A stretch of DNA of 64,000 bases, taken from the NCBI GenBank assembly GCA_016124755.1, contig WGNA01000015.1:41435-105434 (forward strand). Direction: 5' to 3'. Each line of letters opens with the position of its first letter. Position 1 is the stretch's first letter. The notes under the pieces are model-generated. The model was not told where the DNA came from. It made no database searches and saw only the letters and a list, made by a program, of their open reading frames with translations. Origin of the DNA: Bacteroidota bacterium (lineage in GTDB: Bacteria > Bacteroidota > Bacteroidia > NS11-12g > UBA9320). The translations under genes and the position numbers were made by a program. Shown piece after piece: positions 53,449 to 63,299 of this stretch.

Positions 53449-54891
53449 TCAAAGTTTGATTCCCAGATAATCCGCAAGATCATCTGAACTGGTTATCCGG
53501 TCGGTCATGTTTTTCATGGTAAAGGTGTATTCGCCGCCGGATGTAATATTCATTTTCGAAAACTCATCCGGACTCATAATAAATAATTCTCCGTCATTCG
53601 TAAAAAGAGCCAGTGCAATCTTTCCTTTTGCATCACAACTAAAATTCACCGGATCATAACTAAAGGCCCCGTTGTAATTTAAATCCATCATCGACAGTAC
53701 ATGTCCGTTATTTATCGGATTTCCTTTTTCATCTGTAAAATTGGGTCTTATCGCAACCTGATTGGGAATTCTGTATGCCTGATCACAGTTGTACACTCCG
53801 AAACTTCCAACATTAAGTCCGCGTACAATATCCGGATATGTGTGGCCCGCATTCATGCCGGATGCAAGCAGTGAACCCGTTTGCTTATTAGAAACTTCGA
53901 TTTCCTTTCTTTCCCAACCTACAATTCTTTCCCCTGGTGCAATTGTTTTATCTTTTAACCTGAACATTTTGAATTTGCCGATGTGAATCAACCATCGTCG
54001 TTGTGCTTTGGTTGAATGGGCAAACATCGGCTTGATTCCTTCCATCACAATAGGGAAATCTTCGTTCGCAAGTTTTTCAATTTCCTGAATGCGATTCCAG
54101 TTTTTACGGTCGTCATTCAAACGGTAAAAGGCAATATCCGGATTTTGTTTTGCCAGTGCATAATCTATTTTTAACGTTTTACCCCGGGCAATCTTTACCG
54201 GTTGGTCTTTATACATTCCGTATAATTCAAACATTCCGGAACTGTTAAAAGCATATTGCATTCCGTTGCTGTAATAAAACATCGGAATTTGTGAAAAGGC
54301 CATATCTGCCGAATTGCGATATTCTTTGTATCGCAGGTTTACGCGACCATAAACCGGTGACCCGTCTTCATATTCAAAGGCATCTGAGGGAATGTGCAGG
54401 GTGGTTCCTTTTTTATTTAATACAATCGAAGTATCGCGGTTTGAAACTACTTCAATAAAACGATATTTAGGAGTTAGTTCTTCCGGATTTTGTGTTTGGT
54501 ATTCAACAATAATTTCAACCCGGCGATTCCTGTATTTTTCAGTTGGAATTTCATTGGAAGCAACAGGCTTTTGCTCTCCGTAAAACATCAGAGAAACCTT
54601 TGAAGTATCGATGCCTTTTGCCGCCAGAAACAACTTCACTTCGTCGGCCCTACGTCGCGATAAACCGTCGTTGTAACGGTTGCTTCCGTCGCTGTCTGTG
54701 TGGCCGGTAATGGTGATACGAACAATGTCGTGATGTCGTATTTCCGTAGCCAGTTGATCCAATTGATCCACCGATTTTGAGGTTAGTTCTGACTTGTCGT
54801 AATCGAAATAAACGACTTCTTTCTTGAGGTTTTGTGCCGACAACCATCCGGTTGTTAGCAACAATAGGATTGTTAAGATTTTCGCTTTCAT
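53449..54891 (-). CDS. OmpA-family protein with a novel C-terminal domain shared with the 16-kb lipoprotein
   Basis: 480 aa. Signal peptide (to about residue 19, LSAQ), then an OmpA/MotB peptidoglycan-binding domain (about 20-125) with FDYDKSELTSKS, ITGHTDSDGSNRYNDGLSRRRADEV and NRRVEIIVEY, the family core. The rest (about 150-480) is not a named family: IPSDAF, GRVNLRYKEYRNSADMAFSQIPM, SSGMFELYG, GSFGVYNCDQAYRI and a closing YTFTMKNMTDRITSSDDL. The same motif order occurs in the lipoprotein at 15952-17316. It links the cell wall to an outer envelope function; the partner is unknown. Confidence 0.85.
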   Translation of the reverse strand: MKAKILTILLLLTTGWLSAQNLKKEVVYFDYDKSELTSKSVDQLDQLATEIRHHDIVRITITGHTDSDGSNRYNDGLSRRRADEVKLFLAAKGIDTSKVSLMFYGEQKPVASNEIPTEKYRNRRVEIIVEYQTQNPEELTPKYRFIEVVSNRDTSIVLNKKGTTLHIPSDAFEYEDGSPVYGRVNLRYKEYRNSADMAFSQIPMFYYSNGMQYAFNSSGMFELYGMYKDQPVKIARGKTLKIDYALAKQNPDIAFYRLNDDRKNWNRIQEIEKLANEDFPIVMEGIKPMFAHSTKAQRRWLIHIGKFKMFRLKDKTIAPGERIVGWERKEIEVSNKQTGSLLASGMNAGHTYPDIVRGLNVGSFGVYNCDQAYRIPNQVAIRPNFTDEKGNPINNGHVLSMMDLNYNGAFSYDPVNFSCDAKGKIALALFTNDGELFIMSPDEFSKMNITSGGEYTFTMKNMTDRITSSDDLADYLGIKL

Positions 54892-54981
54892 TAGGATATG
54901 GTTTTAGGTGAGGCCTCGATATCCTGACGATAGCAATTTTGAAAAGGTTTGAAAATATTTTCGATCGATTTTAAATGTCTT

Positions 54982-55995
54982 CTACATCAACATTCTCACA
55001 CCTCCAAAAACAACCAAAACAAATCCTACTATGATGAATGCAACTCCGAGATATGTATTTTCTTTAGAGGTAATTACAATATTCAAATCATCGTAACGGA
55101 TATATTCCGAGTTGGAATTTCGCAAACCATAGATGTCAATAAACTTATAATTGAAATGCTTGTCTGAAAAAGACAGTTTCTTTTCTCTGGAAATCTTTTT
55201 TAGAAAATCATCCTTCCTAATTCGAACAAACACCGAATCCCCATTTTCAAATTTTGCAGCGATTTTTTCCGGATGCATCGGAAGCTTTTGGGCACCGGAT
55301 AACCGGAATACAAAATCCGGATATTCGTGAAGATGCAGCAATAACGAAGTGTTTCGCTTTATATAATCCACTTCCATGCTATCCTTCAGAGTGCCTTTAA
55401 CCATTACCAAATCCGACGGTTGAGTATCATCCGTTTTTCGGAATCCACTGATCATTCCCATCGACAAAACCATAATTCCCAAAATCAAAATACCGAGATT
55501 ATTTCCTTTTTTAAATCGGGAGCTATAGTTCTCGATATAGTCTTTATTGTTCGGTAGTTTTTCAGTTAATACAGAAACAATATTTTCAAATTCATTAATA
55601 TATAAAGCAGCAAGCCGGTACTTCTTTTTTCCTTTAAATAAAATCAGCTCTTCGAACCGAATCCTTTCTTTCGGAATAGGCAATTGAGAGAGCAATACCC
55701 ACGAAGTAAATTCCGAACGCATCGTTACTTTTTTTACATCACCTTTCTGGTTTTGTTCTTCTATCCGGTCGCTGAAAACCACTATGCGCCTGAGAAAGGA
55801 GAGGCCGATAAGCATAGCTAAACCTGCTATACAAAAAAAGATTGCCATAAACATCATCGCTCCGTCGTAATATTCATCTTGTAAAGAATTCTGTCCGAGA
55901 TATGCGGAAAGACAAATAAATCCCAATCCGGCGACACTTAAAATTGCATATCCAATCCATGGCAATTTTGATCTATAAAGAGGCTCTTCTTTCAT
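54982..55995 (-). CDS. Hypothetical membrane protein with PH-like region (337 aa)
   Basis: ATG at 55995 (MKEEPLYRSKLPWIGY) is preferred; an upstream ATG at 56046 adds residues that overlap the region before the divergent gene. Helices at about 15-32, 47-68, 179-196 and 315-336 surround two soluble parts. The first soluble part reads SDRIEEQNQKGDVKKVTMRSEF, PH-like in style; the second has SLLLHLHEYPDFVFRL. No family recognised. It ends about 90 bp before the OmpA-family gene start on the same strand. Confidence 0.65.
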   Translation of the reverse strand: MKEEPLYRSKLPWIGYAILSVAGLGFICLSAYLGQNSLQDEYYDGAMMFMAIFFCIAGLAMLIGLSFLRRIVVFSDRIEEQNQKGDVKKVTMRSEFTSWVLLSQLPIPKERIRFEELILFKGKKKYRLAALYINEFENIVSVLTEKLPNNKDYIENYSSRFKKGNNLGILILGIMVLSMGMISGFRKTDDTQPSDLVMVKGTLKDSMEVDYIKRNTSLLLHLHEYPDFVFRLSGAQKLPMHPEKIAAKFENGDSVFVRIRKDDFLKKISREKKLSFSDKHFNYKFIDIYGLRNSNSEYIRYDDLNIVITSKENTYLGVAFIIVGFVLVVFGGVRMLM

Positions 55996-56055
55996 ATTGG
56001 GTAGTACGAATAAAGTCCGCAAAAGATACACATATTTGTTGTTCACAAACAGCGT

Positions 56056-56742
56056 ATGTTCCGATCCAAAACTGATAAACTAATTAATCAAAACCATGAT
56101 GCAATTCGATGGCGCGGAAAAGACATCAACCGAATTGAAGCCCTGAGTGACGCGGTTTTCGCACTTTCCTTCACACTGATTATTGTCTCTTTGGAAGTTC
56201 CGAAAAATTACGATGCTCTCATCGAAAGTCTCAGACACTTTGGTTCATTCGGAATCTGTTTTGCCATTTTGCTGGTGATCTGGTTCACGCAAAATTTATT
56301 TTTCCGCAGGTTCGGATTAGCCGATGTGCGAATCGTCGTGTTAAACGGATTTTTACTCTTTACCTGTTTGTTTTTTGTGTATCCGTTGAAATTTATGTTT
56401 TCGGTTCGTGGTGAATTTCTTTACGAACAAACCCGTAATTTATATATTCTGTACAACGCCGGATTTATCGTAATCTTTATTCTTTTTGCACTAATGTACC
56501 GTCATGCCGCAAAGTGTGCCTCTCAGCTCGAACTCACGGATAAAGAGCAATTCGCCACCAACACGCAGACAATTAATAATTTATTTATTGCGCTGGTAGG
56601 TTTCGTCCCGATTCTCATCGCTCTAGCCGGTGAACGTGCCGTTAATTTTGCTCCGTTGGGCTATGCTGCTATCTGGCCCGTTTCCGCCATCACCGATCGA
56701 TACCGGAAAAAGTTATTCCAAAAAAGATTTATGAATAATTAA
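56056..56742 (+). CDS. TMEM175/DUF1211-family potassium channel-like protein
   Basis: 228 aa, six predicted helices. The diagnostic first-helix motif is RIEALSDAVFALSFTLIIVSLEVP, matching the FSDAVFAI-type pore helix of TMEM175 proteins. Members conduct K+ through tetramers. It is divergently placed from the membrane protein at 54982-55995. Confidence 0.85.
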   Translation: MFRSKTDKLINQNHDAIRWRGKDINRIEALSDAVFALSFTLIIVSLEVPKNYDALIESLRHFGSFGICFAILLVIWFTQNLFFRRFGLADVRIVVLNGFLLFTCLFFVYPLKFMFSVRGEFLYEQTRNLYILYNAGFIVIFILFALMYRHAAKCASQLELTDKEQFATNTQTINNLFIALVGFVPILIALAGERAVNFAPLGYAAIWPVSAITDRYRKKLFQKRFMNN

Positions 56743-57217
56743 ACATTTCATTTTTTTAATTCATTAATTTTTAATTACTCCGTGGGCGTTATGCGGGCCA
56801 TCCCTCCAATTCGGTTGTCTTTCCGTTGTTTTACATACCGTCAAAAGAGCTTCCAACGGTCGCTTTTTTCCGGCGGTAAAACTACCGGCAACACTTCCCT
56901 CATTTCCGTTCCTGTCCCTAACGCAGTTCTCGGCAGAGGATAATATTTCGTTCCATAGTCAATCCCAGGATTGCTGCAAAATGTACTAGACAATAAGAAA
57001 TTCTGAGCTTCGCGAAGAATCACTAACATCACACAAAGCCCCGTCTTTGTGAGCCGAGCGAACAAACCCACATTTAAAAACGAATCCACCTTCGCAATCG
57101 CTTTCTTTTACGCCGTAGCTTTCACTTGCGCCGTAGCTTCTGCGAAGGAGCACAGCGAAAGAGCATGGCGGATAAAAATCCAAAAACCAAGATCGAAGAA
57201 ATCGAAGTAGTCTTAAA
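56743..57217. other. Gene-poor DNA with relic repeat fragments
   Basis: About 475 bp without a supported gene. It contains phrases such as cgaagaatcactaac and gccgtagctt...gcgaaggagc that look like worn dispersed repeats. The open frames here are built from those phrases and are not called. Confidence 0.5.
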
Positions 57218-57729
57218 TTAATCACTTCCACCGATCAAACATAGTCGATCTTACATCGTACTTAAAAACTGCGAGACTCTTCGGTTAAATAAATAATCAA
57301 TTAAATTGACCCAGCCTCGATTTAATCACAACCTCCGATCAAATATTGTCGATCTGATATCGTACTTAAAACTGCGTGCCTCTGCGGTTAAATAAAAAAT
57401 TATAATCGCAGATATTGTAAGCACCTCGAATTAACCTCAACCTCCGATCAAATATCGTCGATCTAATATCGTAAATAAAAACTGCGTGCCTCTGCGGTTA
57501 TATAAAAAATTATAATCGCAGATATTGTAAGCACCTCGATTTAATCACAACCTCCGATCAAATATCGTCGATCAGACATCGTACTTCAAAACTGCGTGAC
57601 TTTGCGGTTAAATAAAAAATCATAATCGAAGAAATTATCTGTACCTCGAATTAATCACAACCTCCGATCAAATATCGTCGATCTAATATCGTAAATAAAA
57701 ACTGCGTTCCTCTGCGGTTAAATAAAAAA
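57218..57729. repeat. Tandem array, 5 copies of a ~110-bp unit
   Basis: Units begin at about 57218, 57322, 57431, 57541 and 57651 (spacing 104-110 bp). Each holds ttaatcacaacctccgatca, atcgtcgatc, aaaactgcgtgcctctgcgg and ttaaataaaaaa. Copy 1 is the most diverged, copies 3 and 5 the closest. Copies are too long and continuous for a CRISPR. It ends about 60 bp before the DUF1361 stop. Confidence 0.9.
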
Positions 57730-57790
57730 CCAAACAGTTAAAGACAAAAGTTGGAACGTTTCCGCAACAACTCTCCTCAGAAATTCTCCT

Positions 57791-58444
57791 TCAACTATTT
57801 AATTCCTTTAAAGATTTCCAGACCAGATTCAAAAAAAGTCCCATCGAAATCGTAACACCCCAGGTTCTCGGATGTTGGAACGGATGAACAAATCGATCTG
57901 TAATATCCCTCATCAATGGAACCGGATTAGAAATAATATCCCAACTATTCCATCGCAGAAACCGCCCGATATAAATACCAAATGCGGTGATGAAAAAAGT
58001 AATAACAATTACCCATTTAATCTTCCGTTCGCTGAAATGCGCACACCACATTTTCTCCAATTCACGGAGACTTAAAAAGCCGAATAACAAACCCGACCAA
58101 CCGTAACTGAGAATCAAAATCATATCAAACCAAACCGGCATAGTTCCCGCGTTTCGTAAGTGATACAAATCCGTTAAAATGTAAGGTGCATTCGGGAAAA
58201 AGGCAAGCCAAAGCGAACTCACGGGCAATAGCAGTTTACGTCGTTTAGCATTCGGAAGCTGCATCAACAGAAATGTACATGCCCACGGAATAAAAGCCAG
58301 AAATAAATTCCAGTTCAGAAAGAAAAAATACCGTGTGTCGGTGTGCCACATTCTGAAAATCTGCAAACCCACGCTTAAAGCAGACGACATAATCAGAATC
58401 TGATGCGGATTCCCGGAACGGACATGCAAAGTTGTGTGGTTCAT
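57791..58444 (-). CDS. DUF1361-family membrane protein
   Basis: 217 aa with six or seven helices. The family's WLAFFPNAPYILTDLYHLR motif is present, with NWNLFLAFIPWACTFLL before it. ATG at 58444 (MNHTTLHVRSG) fits hydropathy better than one at 58483. Function unknown. It follows the hydrolase gene on the same strand and is probably cotranscribed. Confidence 0.88.
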   Translation of the reverse strand: MNHTTLHVRSGNPHQILIMSSALSVGLQIFRMWHTDTRYFFFLNWNLFLAFIPWACTFLLMQLPNAKRRKLLLPVSSLWLAFFPNAPYILTDLYHLRNAGTMPVWFDMILILSYGWSGLLFGFLSLRELEKMWCAHFSERKIKWVIVITFFITAFGIYIGRFLRWNSWDIISNPVPLMRDITDRFVHPFQHPRTWGVTISMGLFLNLVWKSLKELNS

Positions 58445-58483
58445 AAGATTATTAACGAATATAAGAATTGAACGTAACTGCAA

Positions 58484-59437
58484 TCACTCCGAGTTCAATA
58501 TCCAGTTCAACAATAATTCTTCATCGACGATAGACCACGAATGACAATTTCGTTCCCCTTTTTTATTAAATCCTTTTCCGGAAGTTTTAATGATGGTAAT
58601 TCGGGTATTTCCATTTTTAATTAAGAATTTTTCCATACCGTCGATATCGTAAGAATTGATGTCGTAATACCCGGCATCCCGTTCGTTGTTCCACCAATCC
58701 ATATCGGGTTCGTGGAAAATAATCAGATTTTGATGTACTAAATATTTCGCAGAACCGCCGGTGGAATCCGTTGCTGAGAATACCGACGCATTCTGATAAG
58801 CTTTGAGTTGTTCATCTGGCGATCCGTTTAGTTTATTGGTAAAAACCTCGGTAACCAAAGCAGCTTCCTCGTTCATGCCGATCGGATTATTTCGTTTTAA
58901 AATTCCCATAGCAGAACCATAAAATCTTTCAACATCCAAGGGAGAATCAACCACAAATACTCCGGCAAGCTTTCGGTTAAAGACGGAGAGTCCGCGATTG
59001 ACATATTCCGCATATCTAAGAGCCCTGCTGCCACTGGCGGAAATTCCCCCGACAAAAATTTTGTTTTTGGGAATTCGATATTCATCCATCACTTCTTCTA
59101 CCATGGAATCTAAAAGTTGAGGATCATTATAATTGAGAAACAAATCCGGATAATAGTTCGAGGTACAGGTGATAAGTGTTGCGTATCCTTTTTCCGCGCA
59201 TTTTATATGAAAGGCAGAATAAAAAGTATTTGAAGTATCCGGCAGACTTGAAAAATCCCTGACAACCATTCCGTGAATTGAATCCGTTACAGGGACATAC
59301 AACAAATAACAATTGCGACTCGAATCATCGGAACGATAAACGTATCGGAAATTTCCGGTTTTGGCGTTCAGAACTGCCGGCATTGAGGAAAGCAAAATTA
59401 AAATCAGCAGGAGCGGTAAACGATTGAAAATCGGCAT
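58484..59437 (-). CDS. Secreted alpha/beta hydrolase-like protein
   Basis: ATG at 59437 gives a clean signal peptide (FNRLPLLLILILLSSMPAVLNA). The nucleophile elbow is GGISASGSRAL (Gly-x-Ser-x-Ser-Gly pattern) near residue 140, followed by VFVVDSPLDVERFYGS and a late HEPDMDWW region that might provide acid/His residues. Substrate unknown; esterase or peptidase possible. It directly precedes DUF1361. Confidence 0.75.
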   Translation of the reverse strand: MPIFNRLPLLLILILLSSMPAVLNAKTGNFRYVYRSDDSSRNCYLLYVPVTDSIHGMVVRDFSSLPDTSNTFYSAFHIKCAEKGYATLITCTSNYYPDLFLNYNDPQLLDSMVEEVMDEYRIPKNKIFVGGISASGSRALRYAEYVNRGLSVFNRKLAGVFVVDSPLDVERFYGSAMGILKRNNPIGMNEEAALVTEVFTNKLNGSPDEQLKAYQNASVFSATDSTGGSAKYLVHQNLIIFHEPDMDWWNNERDAGYYDINSYDIDGMEKFLIKNGNTRITIIKTSGKGFNKKGERNCHSWSIVDEELLLNWILNSE

Positions 59438-59509
59438 TTCGAAAATTACCAAATCGATTTATTTAGTGAAAATGAAATGAGGGAATATCGATTAATCTGA
59501 AGAAATACT

Positions 59510-59926
59510 CTAAAAATTAAATTCTTCAACCTGTCCCGATCCGAAATCTGAGTAGCGAATCCAATTCGGAATCACATGGAAATAAACCAGCTTATCCCAA
59601 CTGTCTCTTCTGGCCCTTCCATCTGGAAAAACTTCAAAATAGGTCTGCAACAATTCGTCGTCTTCAGATTGTGGTTCGTGAATCGATGCGATACCTTCAA
59701 ACTGAATGGTTTCTTCTCCTTCCCAGCCAATTACCATGGCGATATGCGGATTGTCAAGAAGGTTTTCATATTTCCGGGTATCTGATTCGGTATCAAAAAT
59801 GATTTCGAGTTTAGAGGTAACTGCGATTCCGACAAGCGCTGCTTCAGGATGGCTGTTGTCATCAACCGTTGCGATCACAGCGTGTTTATGCCGTTTAATG
59901 AAACTGTATAAATAGGAAGGATGCAT
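59510..59926 (-). CDS. Pyridoxamine 5'-phosphate oxidase-like flavin-binding protein
   Basis: 138 aa split-barrel fold. Motifs are HAVIATVDDNSHPEAALVGI and FDTESDTRKYENLLDNPHIAMVIGW, typical of PNPOx-like FMN- or F420-binding proteins of general type. No PLP-site residues are seen, so a true PdxH role is unlikely. Single gene, between the hydrolase and the cyclase operon. Confidence 0.88.
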   Translation of the reverse strand: MHPSYLYSFIKRHKHAVIATVDDNSHPEAALVGIAVTSKLEIIFDTESDTRKYENLLDNPHIAMVIGWEGEETIQFEGIASIHEPQSEDDELLQTYFEVFPDGRARRDSWDKLVYFHVIPNWIRYSDFGSGQVEEFNF

Positions 59927-60005
59927 CTGGTTTGTTTTACTAAAAATGTTTGATGCCGGAAGTTAAAGGATTTTGAGGAGAATTAAAATTCCGAGGGGTT
60001 GCGCA

Positions 60006-61145
60006 TTATTTAGCTTTAACCACAAAAAACATTTCGATTTCACCTTTGCCTTTTACCGGAATAAAACCCCGGGTCTCACAATCGTACAGATCTTTTACCT
60101 TTAGATATGTGTCGTGAGAGATGTTAACCTTACCTACTTCTCCGGCAGATTCCATCCGCGCAGCAATGTTCACGGCATCGCCCCACACATCGTATGCGAA
60201 TTTCTTTTTGCCGATTACACCCGCTACAAGTTCTCCTGTGTGAATGCCGATTCTCAATTCCCACAACTCTTTTCCTTCAGACCTTCTTTTGGTGTTCCAG
60301 ACATTCACCCATTCGTGAATTTCCAGAGCTGCTTTTACTGCGTCAATAGCATTGGTTTCATTGGCAACCGGAATTCCCGCAGCCGCCATGTACGCATCAC
60401 CAATGGTTTTTATTTTCTCCAGATTGTTGCGTTCTACAATTTCATCAAATGCCGTAAAACATTCATTAAGCGTTTTCACCACTTCTCCCGGTGTAATTTT
60501 TCCGGCCAATGCGGTAAATCCGCTGAAATCGGTGAACAGCAAGGTTGCCATTTTATAATTTTTAGGCTTTGCTTCACCGGTTTCTTTTAGTTCATTGGCG
60601 ATTTCTTCCGGCAGAATATTCAGCAGCATCGCTTCACTTTTTTGCTGTTCTGCTTCGAGTTCATGAGTGCGTTCTTCAACCCGTTGTTCGAGTTGGGCGT
60701 TCTGCATTTCCAACAGGCGATTCTGTTTTTTAATTTCATCGTCCTGCCGGTAACTTTTCATTGCCTCCCGAACGGTGAGAATTAAATCCTGACCATCCCA
60801 GGGTTTTTCCATGTAGCGGTACAAATTGGCCTTGTTCACCGCCTCAGAAATAGCATTAATATTCGCTTGTCCGGTAAGTAATATTTTGAGTGTGTTCGGA
60901 CATTTTTCGTGAACCTTTATCAACAACTCGTGACCTTTCATGCCCGGCATTAGCTGATCGGAAATCAATACCATTAAGATGGCTTCATCCGGAATCATTT
61001 CGTCAATCAACTCAAGAGCTTCTTCGGCACTTTCAGCCATCTCAACGGAACAGTCGGTGCCAAACGCCCGGTACAATTGAGATTGCAATCCGATCAGAAT
61101 TTCCCGTTCGTCGTCAACACAAAGTATTACCGGATTATCCGTCAT
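60006..61145 (-). CDS. Response regulator-class III adenylate cyclase fusion
   Basis: 379 aa. Receiver domain (1-125) with acidic pocket DDE (11-13), phospho-Asp63 and KPW (113-115). A coiled coil (about 135-175) leads to a class III cyclase (about 195-379). Metal Asp205 (LFTDFSGF) and Asp249 (KTIGDAYMA), Lys of EKIKTIG and Asp318 (YDVWGDAVN) mark ATP specificity, and Asn325/Arg329 complete the site. So cAMP is the likely product, under control of the kinase upstream. Its ATG overlaps the RR stop by one base. Confidence 0.92.
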   Translation of the reverse strand: MTDNPVILCVDDEREILIGLQSQLYRAFGTDCSVEMAESAEEALELIDEMIPDEAILMVLISDQLMPGMKGHELLIKVHEKCPNTLKILLTGQANINAISEAVNKANLYRYMEKPWDGQDLILTVREAMKSYRQDDEIKKQNRLLEMQNAQLEQRVEERTHELEAEQQKSEAMLLNILPEEIANELKETGEAKPKNYKMATLLFTDFSGFTALAGKITPGEVVKTLNECFTAFDEIVERNNLEKIKTIGDAYMAAAGIPVANETNAIDAVKAALEIHEWVNVWNTKRRSEGKELWELRIGIHTGELVAGVIGKKKFAYDVWGDAVNIAARMESAGEVGKVNISHDTYLKVKDLYDCETRGFIPVKGKGEIEMFFVVKAK

Positions 61146-61543
61146 TATTCAACAATTAAATCCATCAGTTTTTTTTCACTCCAGGGTTTAAAAATAGTTC
61201 TGATTTTTCCGTTGGTTTTCGATTCAATTTCCCGCAACAATGAATTTTCGACATGACCGGTTAATAAAATAGTCTTTACCCCGCTCACCCGTTGTCGGGC
61301 TTTTTCGAGCAATTCGTCACCCTTCATTCCCGGCATCAACCAGTCTGAAATAATCACAAAAATGATTTCATTGTCGTGGTTCATCAGATCATCTATTACT
61401 TCTAATGCTTCTTCCGCCGATTCCGCAAACTCATAATTATAGGTGCTTCCGAAGTTTCGGGTTAATTGAGAATTTAAACTGTCGAGAACAATTTTCTCAT
61501 CGTCGACACAGATGATGTAAAGTGCTTGTTCCATCTTATTCAT
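61145..61543 (-). CDS. Stand-alone response regulator receiver
   Basis: 132 aa, receiver domain only: DDE (14-16), phospho-Asp67 in ISDWLMPGMKG, LLTGH (93-97), KPW (119-121). It resembles the receiver of the following cyclase closely, so one may have arisen from the other. It lies between the kinase and the cyclase, overlapping the kinase by 8 bp. It may act as phosphate sink or shuttle. Confidence 0.9.
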   Translation of the reverse strand: MNKMEQALYIICVDDEKIVLDSLNSQLTRNFGSTYNYEFAESAEEALEVIDDLMNHDNEIIFVIISDWLMPGMKGDELLEKARQRVSGVKTILLTGHVENSLLREIESKTNGKIRTIFKPWSEKKLMDLIVE

Positions 61544-63110
61544 TTTTTACGGGCACGGGTAATTTTACTATAAAGGTCGTTCCTTTCCCAACTTCAGAGC
61601 TAAAGGTAATGCTGGCGTTGTGATCGTCCAATATCCGCTTGATAATATCGAGTCCGAGACCGGTACCTTCACCGGAAATTTTGGTGGTGAAAAACGGATC
61701 GAATATTTTATTTTTAATATCATCCGGAATACCTCCTCCTGTATCGGTTATACTAATTTCCACAAGATTGTCTTTCTCCCGAATTCCGATTTTGAGCATT
61801 CCCTTGTTATTCATCGCCTGCAATGCATTTATGATCAGGTTGGTCCACACCTGATTGAGCTGATCGGGATGCCCCATCACCAAAGAAACCGGCTCATACT
61901 CTTTTACCACATTGGTGCCCTGCTTCAAACGGTTGTTGTAAATGGTTAAAACTACATCAATGTTTTTAGCAATGTCGATGAGTTCCGATTTATCGGCCTG
62001 ACTCGTATGCAGATAACTTTTTAATGCCATTACAATTCGCGAAGCTTTTTCCACGGCGATGGTAATGGTAGAATTATTTTGTTGTTGATTTAACACATTA
62101 TAAAGTGCTGTTATCACCGCTTCGAAATTCGGGCTCGCAGCCATTTCCGCCAATTTGGGCGTGATTTCATAAATGCCGACTTTCACTAATCTTTCGGCAA
62201 TAAATCGCGAATTTTTAACATCGAGGTTATCGAGTTCAGAAGAAATTTTCTTGCGTTTCTCTCTTTCCTCCCGGGTAGATAAAAATTCCATCTGAGGTTC
62301 CACTTCCGAAAGCAGATCCATAAAAAGTTCGGTTTCTTTCGGAGTGAGTGATTTAATGAGAATGGGAAATACATTCATGAATTCCCTGAAACCGTGAGTT
62401 GATTCTTCCACCGAGCTTCTTATGGCACCAAGGGGAGTATTTATTTCATGAGCAACACCGGCGGAAATTTGTCCGAGTGCTGCTAATTTTTCGGAATTAA
62501 TTAATTTGGAATAACTCTGACGAAGTTTTTGAAGGTTCGTAAAGTTCATCATGGCGAAATACAGCATCAGCGCGAAAACGATACAGGCAACACACAGAAT
62601 ATTAACCACCAGAAAAATAAGAGAAACCCCTTCCGGCACTCCCATATTAAAATTCTTATCGAAATAATCGTCGTACAACAGCGAGAACAACGTGAGCACA
62701 ACGAATGAAATAAACAGTACAATGGATGATTTTCGATCCTGATAAGTAGCGGAAGAAATGAGAGCAAGTATCGACCACAACATCACCCCGCCAGATTCTT
62801 TGAAACCACCGAGAAACCATTGCAACAAGAAAGGCAGTAAGAGACTAACCGCGGTCTGAATATTTCTCGAAGTTTTGAAATTCTTCAGTTTATCAAAAAA
62901 ATAGAAATTGAAAATTGTAATTACCATGTAGCCGAATGGTACAATCGACGGAACCGGATAATGAAAGACAACTAAGAGAATTCCCCACAACAATCCGCCG
63001 ATACTCATCGATGCTCCCTGGTACACCAGAAATTGTTTGCGCAGGATGGTGTTATCGTCGTCGCTGGGTTGAATCCCAATCCTTGACAGACCGGCGAATG
63101 AGGCATTCAT
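61536..63110 (-). CDS. Membrane sensor histidine kinase
   Basis: 524 aa. Six hydrophobic helices (about 30-190) form the sensor part with very short loops, then a dimerisation region with His221 in [15 protein letters not shown]. The ATPase has [15 protein letters not shown] (N box), [10 protein letters not shown] (G1), FDPFFTTK (F box) and [10 protein letters not shown] (G2). A ~120-residue insert between His and N box (helical) is longer than usual. The two response regulators downstream are its likely targets. Confidence 0.93.
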   Translation of the reverse strand: MNASFAGLSRIGIQPSDDDNTILRKQFLVYQGASMSIGGLLWGILLVVFHYPVPSIVPFGYMVITIFNFYFFDKLKNFKTSRNIQTAVSLLLPFLLQWFLGGFKESGGVMLWSILALISSATYQDRKSSIVLFISFVVLTLFSLLYDDYFDKNFNMGVPEGVSLIFLVVNILCVACIVFALMLYFAMMNFTNLQKLRQSYSKLINSEKLAALGQISAGVAHEINTPLGAIRSSVEESTHGFREFMNVFPILIKSLTPKETELFMDLLSEVEPQMEFLSTREEREKRKKISSELDNLDVKNSRFIAERLVKVGIYEITPKLAEMAASPNFEAVITALYNVLNQQQNNSTITIAVEKASRIVMALKSYLHTSQADKSELIDIAKNIDVVLTIYNNRLKQGTNVVKEYEPVSLVMGHPDQLNQVWTNLIINALQAMNNKGMLKIGIREKDNLVEISITDTGGGIPDDIKNKIFDPFFTTKISGEGTGLGLDIIKRILDDHNASITFSSEVGKGTTFIVKLPVPVKNE

Positions 63111-63299
63111 GGATTCGAAAATAAGGGAACATGCGGTTTTGAAAAGGAAATAAAATCGAAATCAGCAAGGAGTTGCGCTTATCGTCTGAGAGTTAGTCTC
63201 TTTTGAGGAGCGGAAGAGCACAGAGTGGAAGGGCATTAGAACAGAAGAACAGAAGAGCGAAAGAGCACAAGAACACAGAGCAATATGGGGAAGGGAGAC

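Noticed and set aside
56841..57231. Two minus-strand frames of 81-82 aa in the gap after the TMEM175-like gene
   Set aside because: Built from worn repeat phrases and overlapping each other; no motif or signal.
57218..57729. CRISPR array
   Set aside because: Units are about 110 bp and similar along most of their length, with no short repeat plus unique spacer pattern; no cas gene is near.
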